A stretch of DNA of 64,000 bases from Mucilaginibacter phyllosphaerae (GTDB lineage Bacteria; Bacteroidota; Bacteroidia; Sphingobacteriales; Sphingobacteriaceae), in the NCBI RefSeq assembly GCF_004378255.1, contig NZ_SNQG01000004.1, forward strand, positions 124,001-188,000, written 5' to 3'. Under the pieces are notes generated by a model, which saw only the letters and a program-made list of their open reading frames with translations, was not told where the DNA came from and made no database searches. Position numbers and translations under genes: made by a program. Below, piece after piece: positions 29,037 through 37,800 of this stretch (positions are counted from its first letter, which is position 1; the number at the start of each line of letters is the position of its first letter).

Positions 29037-31190
29037 ATGAGTACAGGTACCCTATCCAGAAGAGACTTTTTGCGGGCCGGTGGCATCACCGGGGCTGCAC
29101 TTTGTTTGGGTTTTTCTTTTTCATCAGATGGTAAAGAAGCTAAAGTGATAGTAGCTGCAGATGCAGACCGGCAGGCTATTGAAATGAATGCCTGGATAAA
29201 GATAGATGCAGACGGAAAGGTTACCCTGGTAGATCACCGGGCCGAGATGGGGCAGGGTTCTTATCAGTCGGTACCACAAATTATTGCCGAAGAACTGGAG
29301 GTAGACTTGAAAGATATACAGGTTATTTTTGCCCAGGGCGATCCTAAAAAGTATGGCGGCCAGATAACAGGGGGCAGCTCTACCGTGCGCGATTCTTACA
29401 AAAAGCTTTTAAAATTAAGCGCTACCGCGCGCGAGGTGCTTATTGCCGCTGCCGCCGCAAAATGGCAGGTTGCCGCAACAGCATGTTACGCGCAGGCCGG
29501 CCACGTTATTAACAGGTCATCCGGTAAAAAATTCCATTACGGCGAATTGGTGGCAGCCGCTTCTAAACTGCCGGCACCCCAAAATATCGTGTTAAAAAAA
29601 CGGTCGGATTATAAGCTGATAGGCAAACCGCTGCATCGTAAGGATACACCCTTAAAAACAAATGGTGCCGCCGTTTTTGGTTTAGATAAAAAATTACCGG
29701 GCATGCTTTATGCCGTTGTAGAACGTAACCCAAGGTTTCGTGGTAAGGTAAAAAGCTTTGATGCTGTTGCCGCTAAAAAGGTTGCCGGTGTTAAGGATGT
29801 TTTTACGGTTAAAATGGAGGTTTTTAACACCATACGCGAGGGCGTTGCCGTGGTAGCCACTAGTACCTGGGCAGCTATGCAGGGCCGTAAAGCTTTAAAG
29901 GTGGTGTGGGATGACAGCGGGTTTGAGCATATCAACATAGCCGATATTTATACGCGCCAGCAGCAGGAACTGAAAAAGGAGGGTATCTCGTTTAAAAAAC
30001 AGGGCGACCCGGACAGCGCCCTTGCACAAGCTGCAAATGCGCTTGATGTGGTTTACCAAACCCCTTACCAGGCCCACAGCGCTATGGAACCCCTGAATTG
30101 TATTGCCCATTATCAAAAAGATAAGGTAGAGATTTGGGGGCCTATCCAGGCGCCGGATTGGGTGCAGGGCAACATTAGCCAAAAATTTGGTGTGCCGATA
30201 GATAACGTACGGGTAAATATGACATTTTTGGGCGGCGGTTTCGGCCGCAAGGCTTTTTTAGATTATCCTTATGAGGCTACCATGATATCTAAGCATATTG
30301 GCGGGCCGGTGCAGGTTGTATGGAGCAGGGAAGATGATACCACCCAGGGGCCTTACCGTGCAGGTGTATCCTACCGCGCGCAGGGCGCCATTACCAACGG
30401 AGAGATAAGTGCTGTCAAATTCAGAATGGCGGGCCAAAATATAGATCATTGGAGCAACCCTAAAAGAGGGGTAGCTAATGACAGCACCACCGAAGGCTTT
30501 TTAGCGCCGTATTTTGCAAGTATTAAAAATATAAGCTTTGCCGATGTGCCGTTCGAGATCCCGATCCCGAATATGTGGTGGCGATCGGTATATGCGTCTA
30601 CAAACGGCTTCGCTTACGAAAGTTTTATGAACGAGCTGGCGCACCAGGCAGGCAAGGACCCGCTTGCCTTCAGGCGGGTTTACTTAAAGGATGACCGCTG
30701 CCAAAAGCTTATTGATAAAATGGAGGAGATCTCCGGCTATAAGGACCGGAAAAAGGGCGACGGTTTTGGCGTAGCCATTACCGAGTGTTTTGGCACCACC
30801 GTTGGGCAGGTTGTTAAAGTATCGCGCGAAAACGGCGGAAAGATCAAAATAGATAAAGTTTGGGCCGTGGTAGACTGCGGCTGGTATGTTAATCCCGATA
30901 TTATACAGGCACAGGTAGAAGGTTCGGTACTGATGGCGCTTGGCGCTGCTACCATGCACGAGATCACATTTAAAGAGGGTGTGGCCGAGCAGCAAAACTT
31001 TTATAACTACCCCATGCCCCGTATAAATGATATGCCGCAAGTAATAGTGCATGTAATAGACAACGATGCGGATGCAGGCGGCGTTGGCGAACCGGGCTTA
31101 CCGCCATTTGCACCTGCACTAACCGAGGCGATATTTGATTTAACCGGTAAGCGCATCAGGAAACTGCCTTTTGATATGGCTAACGTTTAA
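29037..31190 (+). CDS. iorB: Isoquinoline 1-oxidoreductase-like molybdopterin-binding subunit (IorB type)
   Basis: 717 aa, Tat-exported (LSRRDFLRAGGITGAALCLGF). It is a xanthine-oxidase-family large subunit in the isoquinoline/aldehyde oxidoreductase branch. Visible family segments include DGKVTLVDHRAEMGQGSYQSVPQIIAEEL (Moco domain), HRKDTPLKTNGAAVFG, YQAHSAMEPLNCIAHY, VRVNMTFLGGGFGRKAFLDYPYEA, VWSREDDTTQGPYRAG, the AESTNGFAYESFMNELA-like region, and the C-terminal GGVGEPGLPPFAPALTEAIF, whose Glu is the expected catalytic base. It acts in the periplasm with the 2Fe-2S subunit and the cytochrome to hydroxylate an N-heterocycle or aldehyde; the substrate is unknown. XdhC follows directly. Confidence 0.92.
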   Translation: MSTGTLSRRDFLRAGGITGAALCLGFSFSSDGKEAKVIVAADADRQAIEMNAWIKIDADGKVTLVDHRAEMGQGSYQSVPQIIAEELEVDLKDIQVIFAQGDPKKYGGQITGGSSTVRDSYKKLLKLSATAREVLIAAAAAKWQVAATACYAQAGHVINRSSGKKFHYGELVAAASKLPAPQNIVLKKRSDYKLIGKPLHRKDTPLKTNGAAVFGLDKKLPGMLYAVVERNPRFRGKVKSFDAVAAKKVAGVKDVFTVKMEVFNTIREGVAVVATSTWAAMQGRKALKVVWDDSGFEHINIADIYTRQQQELKKEGISFKKQGDPDSALAQAANALDVVYQTPYQAHSAMEPLNCIAHYQKDKVEIWGPIQAPDWVQGNISQKFGVPIDNVRVNMTFLGGGFGRKAFLDYPYEATMISKHIGGPVQVVWSREDDTTQGPYRAGVSYRAQGAITNGEISAVKFRMAGQNIDHWSNPKRGVANDSTTEGFLAPYFASIKNISFADVPFEIPIPNMWWRSVYASTNGFAYESFMNELAHQAGKDPLAFRRVYLKDDRCQKLIDKMEEISGYKDRKKGDGFGVAITECFGTTVGQVVKVSRENGGKIKIDKVWAVVDCGWYVNPDIIQAQVEGSVLMALGAATMHEITFKEGVAEQQNFYNYPMPRINDMPQVIVHVIDNDADAGGVGEPGLPPFAPALTEAIFDLTGKRIRKLPFDMANV

Positions 31191-31206
31191 TTTAAAGGGA
31201 GTTTTT

Positions 31207-32331
31207 TTGAAAGAACTGTATGAAATTGTAAGCGCTTATGACCGTGCCCTGCAACTGGGCGAACAAACGGCCTTAGCCACAGTGGTGCAGGTAGAAGGTT
31301 CTTCTTACCGGCGTGCCGGCGCCCGTATGCTGGTTACCGATAGCGGCAATATTACCGGTGCCATCAGCGGGGGATGCCTGGAGGGGGATGCCCTGCGTAA
31401 GGCAAGAATGGCAATGCACCAGCAAAAGCCTGTGCTGGTAACCTATGATACCACCGATGATGACGACGCCAGGTTTGGCGTTGGCTTAGGTTGTAACGGC
31501 ATTATTCATATTTTAATTGAGCCCATCAATAGCGGGCAGCCTAATAACCCGGTTGATTTTTTTAAGCGGTTTTTAAGTAAACGCCGGCCGGCGGTGCTGC
31601 TAACGGTTTTTAATACCGAAGACAGGCATGCACCGCAATACGGCACCTGCTTGATTTTTGATAAAGTTGGCGGGAATACGGGGGCGCTGCCGGCAGATAC
31701 CATTAGCGAAGCTATTTTGGTTGATGCGGCCCATGTGCTTGATAACGGGAATTCAGCAACAAAAACTTATTATTATCAAAACAACTACACTTGCTTTATT
31801 GAATTACTGCAACCCGCTGTAGCGCTGGTTATAGCCGGGGCGGGTAATGATGCCATACCTTTGGTGCAAATGGCCAAATTACTGGGCTGGCAGGTAACCG
31901 TAGTAGATGGCCGCGCAAATTACGCAACTTCTTTACGGTTTCCGCAGGCAGATAAGCTGGTTGTTGCCAAACCCGCCGAAGTAACAGCGCTGGTACCCGC
32001 AGATGAACGTACCGTTTTTATGCTGATGACCCATAATTACAACTACGATACGGCTTTGCTGCGTTGCCTGCTGCCCCTTCAATTAAATTATATAGGCATA
32101 CTGGGCCCTAAAAAAAGGCTTAACCGTATGCTGGACGAGATTATGCCCGGCTGTAGCGTCCCCAACCATTTATTCGGCCCGGCAGGCCTGGATACCGGGT
32201 CGGAAAATGCGGAAGAGATCGCCCTGGCTATCCTGGCAGAGATTCAAGCCGTTTTAAATAAGCGCAATGCCGCCCATTTAAAAACCAAACCTGTTATACA
32301 TGATCGTGCGGAACAAAAGAACCGCGTTTGA
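31207..32331 (+). CDS. xdhC: XdhC/CoxI-family molybdenum-cofactor maturation protein
   Basis: About 374 aa. The N-terminal XdhC domain reads TALATVVQVEGSSYRRAGARMLV and AISGGCLEGDA. The C-terminal Rossmann domain reads VALVIAGAGNDAIPLVQMAKLLGWQVTVVDGRANYA and FMLMTHNYNYDTALLR, then YIGILGPKKRLNRML. It sulfurates or inserts the Moco of xanthine-oxidase-family enzymes. Two starts compete: an ATG at 31171 that overlaps the upstream gene by 20 nt, and a TTG at 31207 preceded by aaaggga with family-like N-terminus (M)KELYEIVSAYDRAL. I prefer the TTG, because the first 12 residues of the longer form have no family resemblance. The 3' end runs into a terminator stem. Confidence 0.9.
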   Translation: MKELYEIVSAYDRALQLGEQTALATVVQVEGSSYRRAGARMLVTDSGNITGAISGGCLEGDALRKARMAMHQQKPVLVTYDTTDDDDARFGVGLGCNGIIHILIEPINSGQPNNPVDFFKRFLSKRRPAVLLTVFNTEDRHAPQYGTCLIFDKVGGNTGALPADTISEAILVDAAHVLDNGNSATKTYYYQNNYTCFIELLQPAVALVIAGAGNDAIPLVQMAKLLGWQVTVVDGRANYATSLRFPQADKLVVAKPAEVTALVPADERTVFMLMTHNYNYDTALLRCLLPLQLNYIGILGPKKRLNRMLDEIMPGCSVPNHLFGPAGLDTGSENAEEIALAILAEIQAVLNKRNAAHLKTKPVIHDRAEQKNRV

Positions 32332-32348
32332 CCTGTTCAAACGCGGTT
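32320..32348 (+). terminator. Hairpin at the end of xdhC and downstream of the tRNA-Lys 3' remnant
   Basis: Perfect arms aaccgcgtttga / tcaaacgcggtt with loop cctgt. The first arm contains the xdhC stop codon. The hairpin also lies directly 3' of the tRNA remnant on the minus strand, so it may have been the tRNA terminator originally. Confidence 0.65.
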
Positions 32349-32350
32349 GG

Positions 32351-32379
32351 TGACCTGGGAGAGGCTCTAACTCTCGACC
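32351..32379 (-). repeat. 29-nt remnant of the tRNA-Lys 3' end (attachment-site duplicate)
   Basis: Matches the 3' terminal 29 nt of the intact tRNA-Lys at 33111-33139 with one mismatch (32368), exactly 760 bp apart in the same orientation. It has no 5' half, so it is not a tRNA gene. It is the expected scar of an insertion into the 3' end of the tRNA. Confidence 0.85.
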
Positions 32380-32382
32380 AGG

Positions 32383-32706
32383 TTATAAGTTTTCTTCTTT
32401 ATCAATCTGTTGAATAACACCACTACCCACAATCTTATCACCTTCAAGAATAGTAAATGCGTCGCCCCTTTTTAAGTTTTGACGGATATGCTTGGATGGC
32501 AAAAGTTTTATGAATGCGGTTGCCGTGCCTCCGGGTTCTAATTCTTTTAAGGTAGGAAAAGAAATCTCACCAGAAAAATGTTTTAAAGTGCTAAATGAAA
32601 ATGAAGGACGGTAATTGTTAGATACAGGCTTTCTTCTGCCTCCGTTTTCAGTAGGGAAAAGTGAAAGCGTTGCTGTGAAATTATATGCAATTTTATGTTG
32701 TATCAT
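32383..32706 (-). CDS. Stand-alone EF-Tu domain III-like protein
   Basis: 107 aa. It aligns by eye along nearly its whole length with the C-terminal beta-barrel (domain III) of elongation factor Tu. LFPTENGGRRKPVSNNYRPSF corresponds to the EF-Tu stretch EEGGRHTPFFxGYRPQFYF. LEPGGTATAFIKLLPS corresponds to VMPGDNVxMxVELI. RGDAFTILEGDKIVGSGVIQQI corresponds to LRFAIREGGRTVGAGVVxKI. There is no GTPase domain, so it is not an elongation factor. In EF-Tu this domain binds tRNA T-arm, EF-Ts and several toxins or phage factors. The upstream gene overlaps by 4 nt (ATGA), so the two form a cassette. Its stop lies 4 nt from the tRNA remnant. Function unknown; the homology is strong, the role is open. 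Confidence 0.75.
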   Translation of the reverse strand: MIQHKIAYNFTATLSLFPTENGGRRKPVSNNYRPSFSFSTLKHFSGEISFPTLKELEPGGTATAFIKLLPSKHIRQNLKRGDAFTILEGDKIVGSGVIQQIDKEENL

Positions 32707-33029
32707 AATATTTCCGTATTTACAAAATTAACACAATTATTGAAAATTGGCAAGTTATCTTCATGTATCGTTATAGCCTCGTAGCCATCTAACGGCATAT
32801 CTGTATGTGGGGTTTTATTAAACTTTACTTTATTTACATTGATGGTTAATAAATATACGTATGGCGGATCGTATTCCCTTAATTTTGAATTTTCAACAAA
32901 TTCTCTTATTGCTTCTAATGATTTAAAGAATTGTTTTGCTTCAAGCGTATTTTCACCTGTTCGAAACTGATCATCAATGTCAAAATCATCTTTTTCCATT
33001 TGTGAAATAACCCGGTATAATTTTATCAT
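32703..33029 (-). CDS. Small protein of unknown function, first gene of the mini-island cassette
   Basis: 108 aa, starting MIKLYRVISQMEKDDFDI and containing EAKQFFKSLEAIREFVEN and YVYLLTINVNKVKF. The pattern (LYRV start, a 'xxFFxSxExAxxF' helix, then a beta-strand) recalls small ADP-ribosyltransferase-fold or RES-like domains, but no catalytic triad can be assigned with confidence. It ends inside the start of the EF-Tu-domain-III-like gene (ATGA overlap). A good -7 promoter box lies 25 nt upstream of its ATG. Both genes occupy the whole 760-bp island, so this is a two-gene module. I do not recognise a named family. Confidence 0.7.
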   Translation of the reverse strand: MIKLYRVISQMEKDDFDIDDQFRTGENTLEAKQFFKSLEAIREFVENSKLREYDPPYVYLLTINVNKVKFNKTPHTDMPLDGYEAITIHEDNLPIFNNCVNFVNTEIL

Positions 33030-33054
33030 TTAAGATTAGGTATTGATAAGCTGA

Positions 33055-33062
33055 CAAATATA
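33055..33062 (-). promoter_or_regulatory. -7 promoter element of the two-gene mini-island cassette
   Basis: Minus-strand TATATTTG is a perfect TAnnTTTG match, 25 nt before the ATG at 33029 and just beyond the tRNA terminator. This would give the cassette independent transcription. Confidence 0.55.
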
Positions 33063-33068
33063 AATAAC

Positions 33069-33097
33069 AAAGCCCTTCAGTAAAGTACTGAGGGCTT
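33069..33097 (-). terminator. Terminator of tRNA-Lys
   Basis: Arms aaagccct(t)cagta and tactgagggcttt form a hairpin 14 nt beyond the 3' end of the intact tRNA gene, with a single bulge. Confidence 0.7.
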
Positions 33098-33110
33098 TAT
33101 GTTACTTAAG

Positions 33111-33183
33111 TGACCTGGGAGAGGCTCGAACTCTCGACCCACTGATTAAGAGTCAGTTGCTCTACCGGCTGAGCTACCAAGTC
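33111..33183 (-). tRNA. tRNA-Lys(CTT), intact
   Basis: 73 nt, read on the minus strand. The acceptor stem GACTTGG pairs with CCAGGTC (one G-T pair), with discriminator A and no encoded CCA. The D-arm is GCTCAGCCGGTAGAGC. The anticodon stem-loop is ACTGA-CTCTTAA-TCAGT with anticodon CTT. The T-arm is GAGAGTTCGAGCCTCTC. The 5' half (33145-33185) is repeated at 50113-50153 and the 3' half at 32351-32379, so this gene is the surviving copy between two insertion events. A likely -7 box TTTATTTG (33215-33222, 7/8) is inside the large element, meaning the element supplies the promoter. Confidence 0.92.
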
Positions 33184-33185
33184 GT
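33145..33185. repeat. attL core: left 41-bp direct repeat of the large element
   Basis: Identical to 50113-50153 except for position 33168 (g versus a). The first 23 bp, from the anticodon loop to the D-arm, are perfect and must contain the crossover. The distance between copies is 16,968 bp. Confidence 0.85.
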
Positions 33186-33301
33186 GGTAAAGACGGGCTG
33201 TCTTAAACGGGATGCAAATAAACGCTTTTTTAGCTATAAATAAAGTGTTTTGGGTAAAAATTAATTCAATTAGCAAAGAACATAAAATAGAGATTTCAAC
33301 A

Positions 33302-33368
33302 TGCGTCAGGTTTAAGTGCGTCACTAAGTGCGTCAGTTAAGCCATTTTTATGTTCAAATCTTGCGTCA
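33302..33368 (+). repeat. Cluster of four TGCGTCA repeats at the integrase end (arm-type sites)
   Basis: TGCGTCA occurs at 33302-33308, 33317-33323, 33329-33335 and 33362-33368, between attL and the integrase start and into its first codons. The 19-mer tgcgtcactaagtgcgtca (33317-33335) recurs exactly at 49954-49972 near attR. Direct heptamer repeats at both ends fit integrase arm-binding sites. Confidence 0.7.
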
Positions 33369-34528
33369 GTAACCAAAATACCGAACCCAAAATCGTAACA
33401 AGTAGATGCCTAAAAAATAGGTCATACATCATGTATTATTCAAATGGGATAAGGTATCGTTTATATAGCGGTGCTAACCTCAACATCCCAATCTATCCCA
33501 ATAAAGCAACCTCAGTAGCAGAAAGAAATAAGTTATTAAGCAAGCTCCTATTTGAGATTAATAAAAGCTTGGAAACTGGATATATTTCGGAAGTAATTTC
33601 TAAGATTGAGCCGAATAAGGTAGAGAAAATCATAATAACCAAAACCACTGAACAAGCTTTTCGGGATGTTGAATACGCAAAGATGACAAGTCCATTAAGC
33701 TATGACTACAAAAAAGAACTAAAACGACTTGTTGATGATTTCCTTAAATTTCTCACTAAGGATGAAAAAGCCGACGACATTAAAAACCTCGAACAACAAC
33801 GGGTTGAAGACTTTTTAAACCAACACAAAGCAACCAGCACTTACTACATGGGGCGGCGTAGAATGTTAAGTGTGTTCTTTGCTGAATTTATAAGGAAAAA
33901 ACTTATCACCGATAATTTAAGTAAGAACGCACCGAGGCTAAAAACAAAGGCGGCTCTACATAAAATTTACACTAAAGAGCAATTAACAACTATCCTCCAA
34001 TTTCTTAAAGTCAATAACGAAGACCTATATATTTGCTGCTTACTTGCGTACTGTTGCATGTTACGCCCACATCAAGAAATTAGGCTTTTAAGAATGAAAC
34101 ACTTCAACGATAGTTTTACTTCAATATCGCTATCAGGGGCAGAAAATAAAAGCGGTCGGGTTAGAGTGGTATCAATACCTGAATACCTGCAACCCCTAAT
34201 AAAACAAAGGTTACAATCAGTACACGACCCTGAAATCAACCTGTTTACGCTAACCCAATCAACGTATAATGATTATTACTTTAACTTAATTTGGTCAAGG
34301 TTAAAACCCGCAATGTATAAGCAAGGCATACTTCAAAAAGACCAAACGATTTACTCATTTCGTCATACCGCCGCCGTCGATGTTTATAACAGGACTAAAG
34401 ACATTCACATAATTCAACAGTTGATGGGACACTCAACCATGATAGTAAGCTTGAATTATTTGAGAGGATTAGGTGAGTTGAATAGTCAGCAATTAAAGGA
34501 TGCTTTGCCTGTTCTACACTTAGACTAA
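33350..34528 (+). CDS. int: Tyrosine recombinase/integrase of the tRNA-Lys element
   Basis: 392 aa phage-type integrase. The N-terminal arm-binding region includes RSYIMYYSNGIRYRLYSGANLN. A core-binding SAM-like domain fills about residues 95-190. In the catalytic domain the first Arg lies in CMLRPHQEIRLL. The box II segment is IYSFRHTAAVDVYNR (the usual leading His of HxxR is Tyr here). The second His is in QQLMGHSTMIVSL, and the nucleophile Tyr is in LNYLRGLG. It sits next to attL and reads into the element, the normal place for an integrase. The start at 33350 keeps the RSYI strand; an internal ATG at 33431 would cut it. Confidence 0.92.
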   Translation: MFKSCVSNQNTEPKIVTSRCLKNRSYIMYYSNGIRYRLYSGANLNIPIYPNKATSVAERNKLLSKLLFEINKSLETGYISEVISKIEPNKVEKIIITKTTEQAFRDVEYAKMTSPLSYDYKKELKRLVDDFLKFLTKDEKADDIKNLEQQRVEDFLNQHKATSTYYMGRRRMLSVFFAEFIRKKLITDNLSKNAPRLKTKAALHKIYTKEQLTTILQFLKVNNEDLYICCLLAYCCMLRPHQEIRLLRMKHFNDSFTSISLSGAENKSGRVRVVSIPEYLQPLIKQRLQSVHDPEINLFTLTQSTYNDYYFNLIWSRLKPAMYKQGILQKDQTIYSFRHTAAVDVYNRTKDIHIIQQLMGHSTMIVSLNYLRGLGELNSQQLKDALPVLHLD

Positions 34529-34851
34529 GCCCCTTCCCCCTGTACAATCCCCACGGGTATCCGGGTATACCACCCCCGCCGAAGGGGGCCCGGTTATTCC
34601 AGAGCGAGTTAAAACGACAACTGCCACTCAAATTTGAGTAGAAACAAAAGTCTTTTTAAAAACACGACCAGTTTATTAAATTATAAAGTTTGCTTCAAAA
34701 TTTTTTTTTGAAAAAATCATTACATTAATTAGCGTTGTGGTATGATTACCATCGACTAAATAATTCTAATAAATTCCACCAATTAAAATAACTTAGCTTA
34801 CTTGAACTATTCAGAACAGAACCGTTTACTTTATTATTTAACGAACTGAAA
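34529..34851. other. 323-bp gap between integrase and restriction enzyme
   Basis: No ORF is supported. A GC-rich hairpin (ccccc gccgaa ggggg, about 34568-34585) follows the integrase and is probably its terminator. The remainder is very AT-rich and holds a 7/8 match to TAnnTTTG (AAAGTTTG, about 34684-34691), a possible promoter for the restriction gene. Confidence 0.45.
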
Positions 34852-37800
34852 ATGAGCTTTAATAAGATACTTGACAAATACAGAAGAATATCATTTTCAG
34901 AACGGGATAAGGGTAATAGGTTTGAAAGGTTGATGCAAGCATACCTTCAAACAGACCCTAAGTATTCTTACTTATTTAAAAAAGTTTGGTTGTGGAACGA
35001 ATTTCCGGGTAAACGAGACTTGGGTAGCGGCGATACGGGAATTGATTTAGTTTCGATGACTCATGACGGTGATTATTGGGCTATACAATGTAAATGTCAT
35101 CAAGAAAGCTCGATAATTGATAAACCCGCAGTTGATTCATTTCTTTCAACTTCAAGCCGTAAGTTTAAAGACGAAGACTTAAAAACTACTGGATTCGCTC
35201 ATAGACTTTGGATGTCAACGACTAACCATTGGGGCGCAAATGCCACCGAAGCAATAAAAAATCAACATCCTCCGGTTACGAGAATTAACTTATCTGATTT
35301 ACAAGATGCTCCGGTTGACTGGACAAAATTAGAAGAAGGCGTGCATGGTGAAGGGTCTCGTTTGGCAAAGCACCCTATCAAAGCACATCAAAAAGAAGCC
35401 TTACAAAAAACCAACCTACACTTCACAGCAAATGACAGAGGTAAACTTATTATGGCTTGCGGAACTGGCAAAACATTTACGTCCCTGCGAATTGCTGAGA
35501 ATGAGACTAAAGGCAAAGGGCTGGTATTGTTTTTAGTGCCTTCTATTGCTTTAGTTGGGCAAACCCTTAGAGAATGGTCAGCACATGCAATGGAGCCTAT
35601 CAACGCAGTTTGTATTTGTTCCGACCCCGAAATTAGCCGAAAGAAAACACAGCATGACGATAGTGATGGTTTTAGTGTAGTCGATTTAGCTTTGCCAGCC
35701 TCAACTAACGTTAGTGAGATTCTTCATCAATTTAACCAAATAAAAGGTAGCGGTAATAATGGATTAACGGTTGTTTTCTCTACCTATCAATCAATAGAAG
35801 TTATATCAAAGGCTCAAAAAGAACTAACGAAACTAAATGATGGCTTTGATGAATTTGATTTAATTATTTGCGATGAAGCGCACCGTACTACCGGGGTATC
35901 ATTAGCAGGGGATGATGAATCAGCATTTACAAAAGTCCATGACAACAGTTTTATAAAGGCAAAGAAGCGGCTTTACATGACCGCTACGCCACGTTTATAC
36001 AGCGACGATACTAAGAGCAAGGCAGCACAAGCAGAGGCGGTTTTATGCTCGATGGATGACGTAAAGCTTTATGGTGAAGAAATTTATAGAATAGGGTTTG
36101 GTGAAGCCGTTGAAAGGGATTTGCTTACTGATTATAAGGTTTTAATTTTAACCCTAAGTGATAAAGATGTTCCGCCAGCTATACAAAAAATGATAGCCGG
36201 GTACGAGAGTGAAATTAACACCGATGATGCTTCTAAGCTAATTGGTTGTATTAATGCTTTATCCAAGCAAATTTTGGGTGACGAGGGTATAATAAAAGAT
36301 ACTGACCCTAACCCGATGCGCAGGGCTGTGGCGTTTTGCCAAAGCATAGCTGCCTCAAAGAAGATTACGGAGACATTTAATTCTACAACCGAAGTTTATA
36401 CAAGCTCTCTGCCTGCCGAAAAGAGAGAGCAAATGGTTTCGGTATCATCTGAGCATATTGACGGCACAATGTCGGCTCCTAAACGGGATGAATTACTTAG
36501 TTGGTTAAAGGCTGACACAGAAAATAACGAGTGCCGGATACTTACAAACGTGCGCTGCCTAAGCGAAGGGGTTGATGTTCCTTCATTAGATGCGGTAATG
36601 TTCCTTTCAGCAAGAAACTCTCAGGTAGATGTGGTGCAATCCGTTGGACGGGTGATGCGCCGGGCACCCGGTAAAAAGTATGGTTACATTATAATTCCGG
36701 TTGTTGTTCCCTCCGATATAGAAGCCGACAGGGCACTCGATGATAACGAACGATACAAAGTAGTGTGGACTGTTTTGAATGCCTTACGTGCCCACGATGA
36801 CCGGTTTAACGCCACAGTAAATAAGCTCGAATTAAACAAAAAGCGACCGGAACAGATTTTAGTTGCCAAGCCGGAATATTCGTTTGACAATGAAGGTTCT
36901 CCAATGTTGGCAGAGCCGGAAGAGCCGTATGGCAACGGGACTACCAATAGTAATGATATCCGTAATCAATTGGCATTACAATTTGAGCAACTACAGAATG
37001 TGGTGTTCGCCCGAATGGTGCAGAAAGTTGGCGACCGCAGATATTGGGAGCAATGGGCAAAAAATGTAGCTGAGATTGCAGAGCGTCAGGTGGAACGAAT
37101 CAATCGATTAATAAATCAAGATTCTATTCACCGAGAAGCCTTTGCTGATTTTCTTGAAGGACTGCGAAAAAACATCAATCCGAGCATAACACCTTTGGAA
37201 GCAGTGGAAATGCTCTCGCAGCATGTTATTACAAAACCTGTTTTCGAAGCTTTATTTGAAAACTATTCATTTGTTAGCAACAATCCCATATCAATATCAA
37301 TGCAGAATATGCTTGATTTACTTGAAAATCAAACCATAGAAAAGGATACTGAAACCCTGCAAAAGTTTTATGATTCAGTTAAAATGCGAGCGTCAGGAAT
37401 TGATAATGCGGAAGGCAAACAACGAATAATCATAGAACTTTACGACAAATTTTTTAAGTCAGCTTTTCCTAAAATGGTTGAGCAACTTGGTATTGTATAT
37501 ACACCAGTCGAAATTGTTGACTTCATTATTTATTCAGTTAACGACATTTTGAAAAGCGAATTCGGGAGGAGTATTAGCGACGACAATATTCATGTTCTTG
37601 ACCCCTTTACAGGAACTGGTACGTTTATTACTCGATTAATACAAAGTGGATTAATTGGAAAAAAAGACTTAAATAGAAAGTATAAAAGTGAATTACATGC
37701 CAATGAAATCGTTTTATTAGCTTACTATATTGCAGCTGTCAATATCGAAAATGCCTATCATGATGTGGCAATTGAAATGGATTATGAAGCTTTTAATGGT

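Noticed and set aside
33106..33324. 72-aa minus-strand ORF over the tRNA
   Set aside because: It runs through tRNA-Lys and attL and has no protein features.
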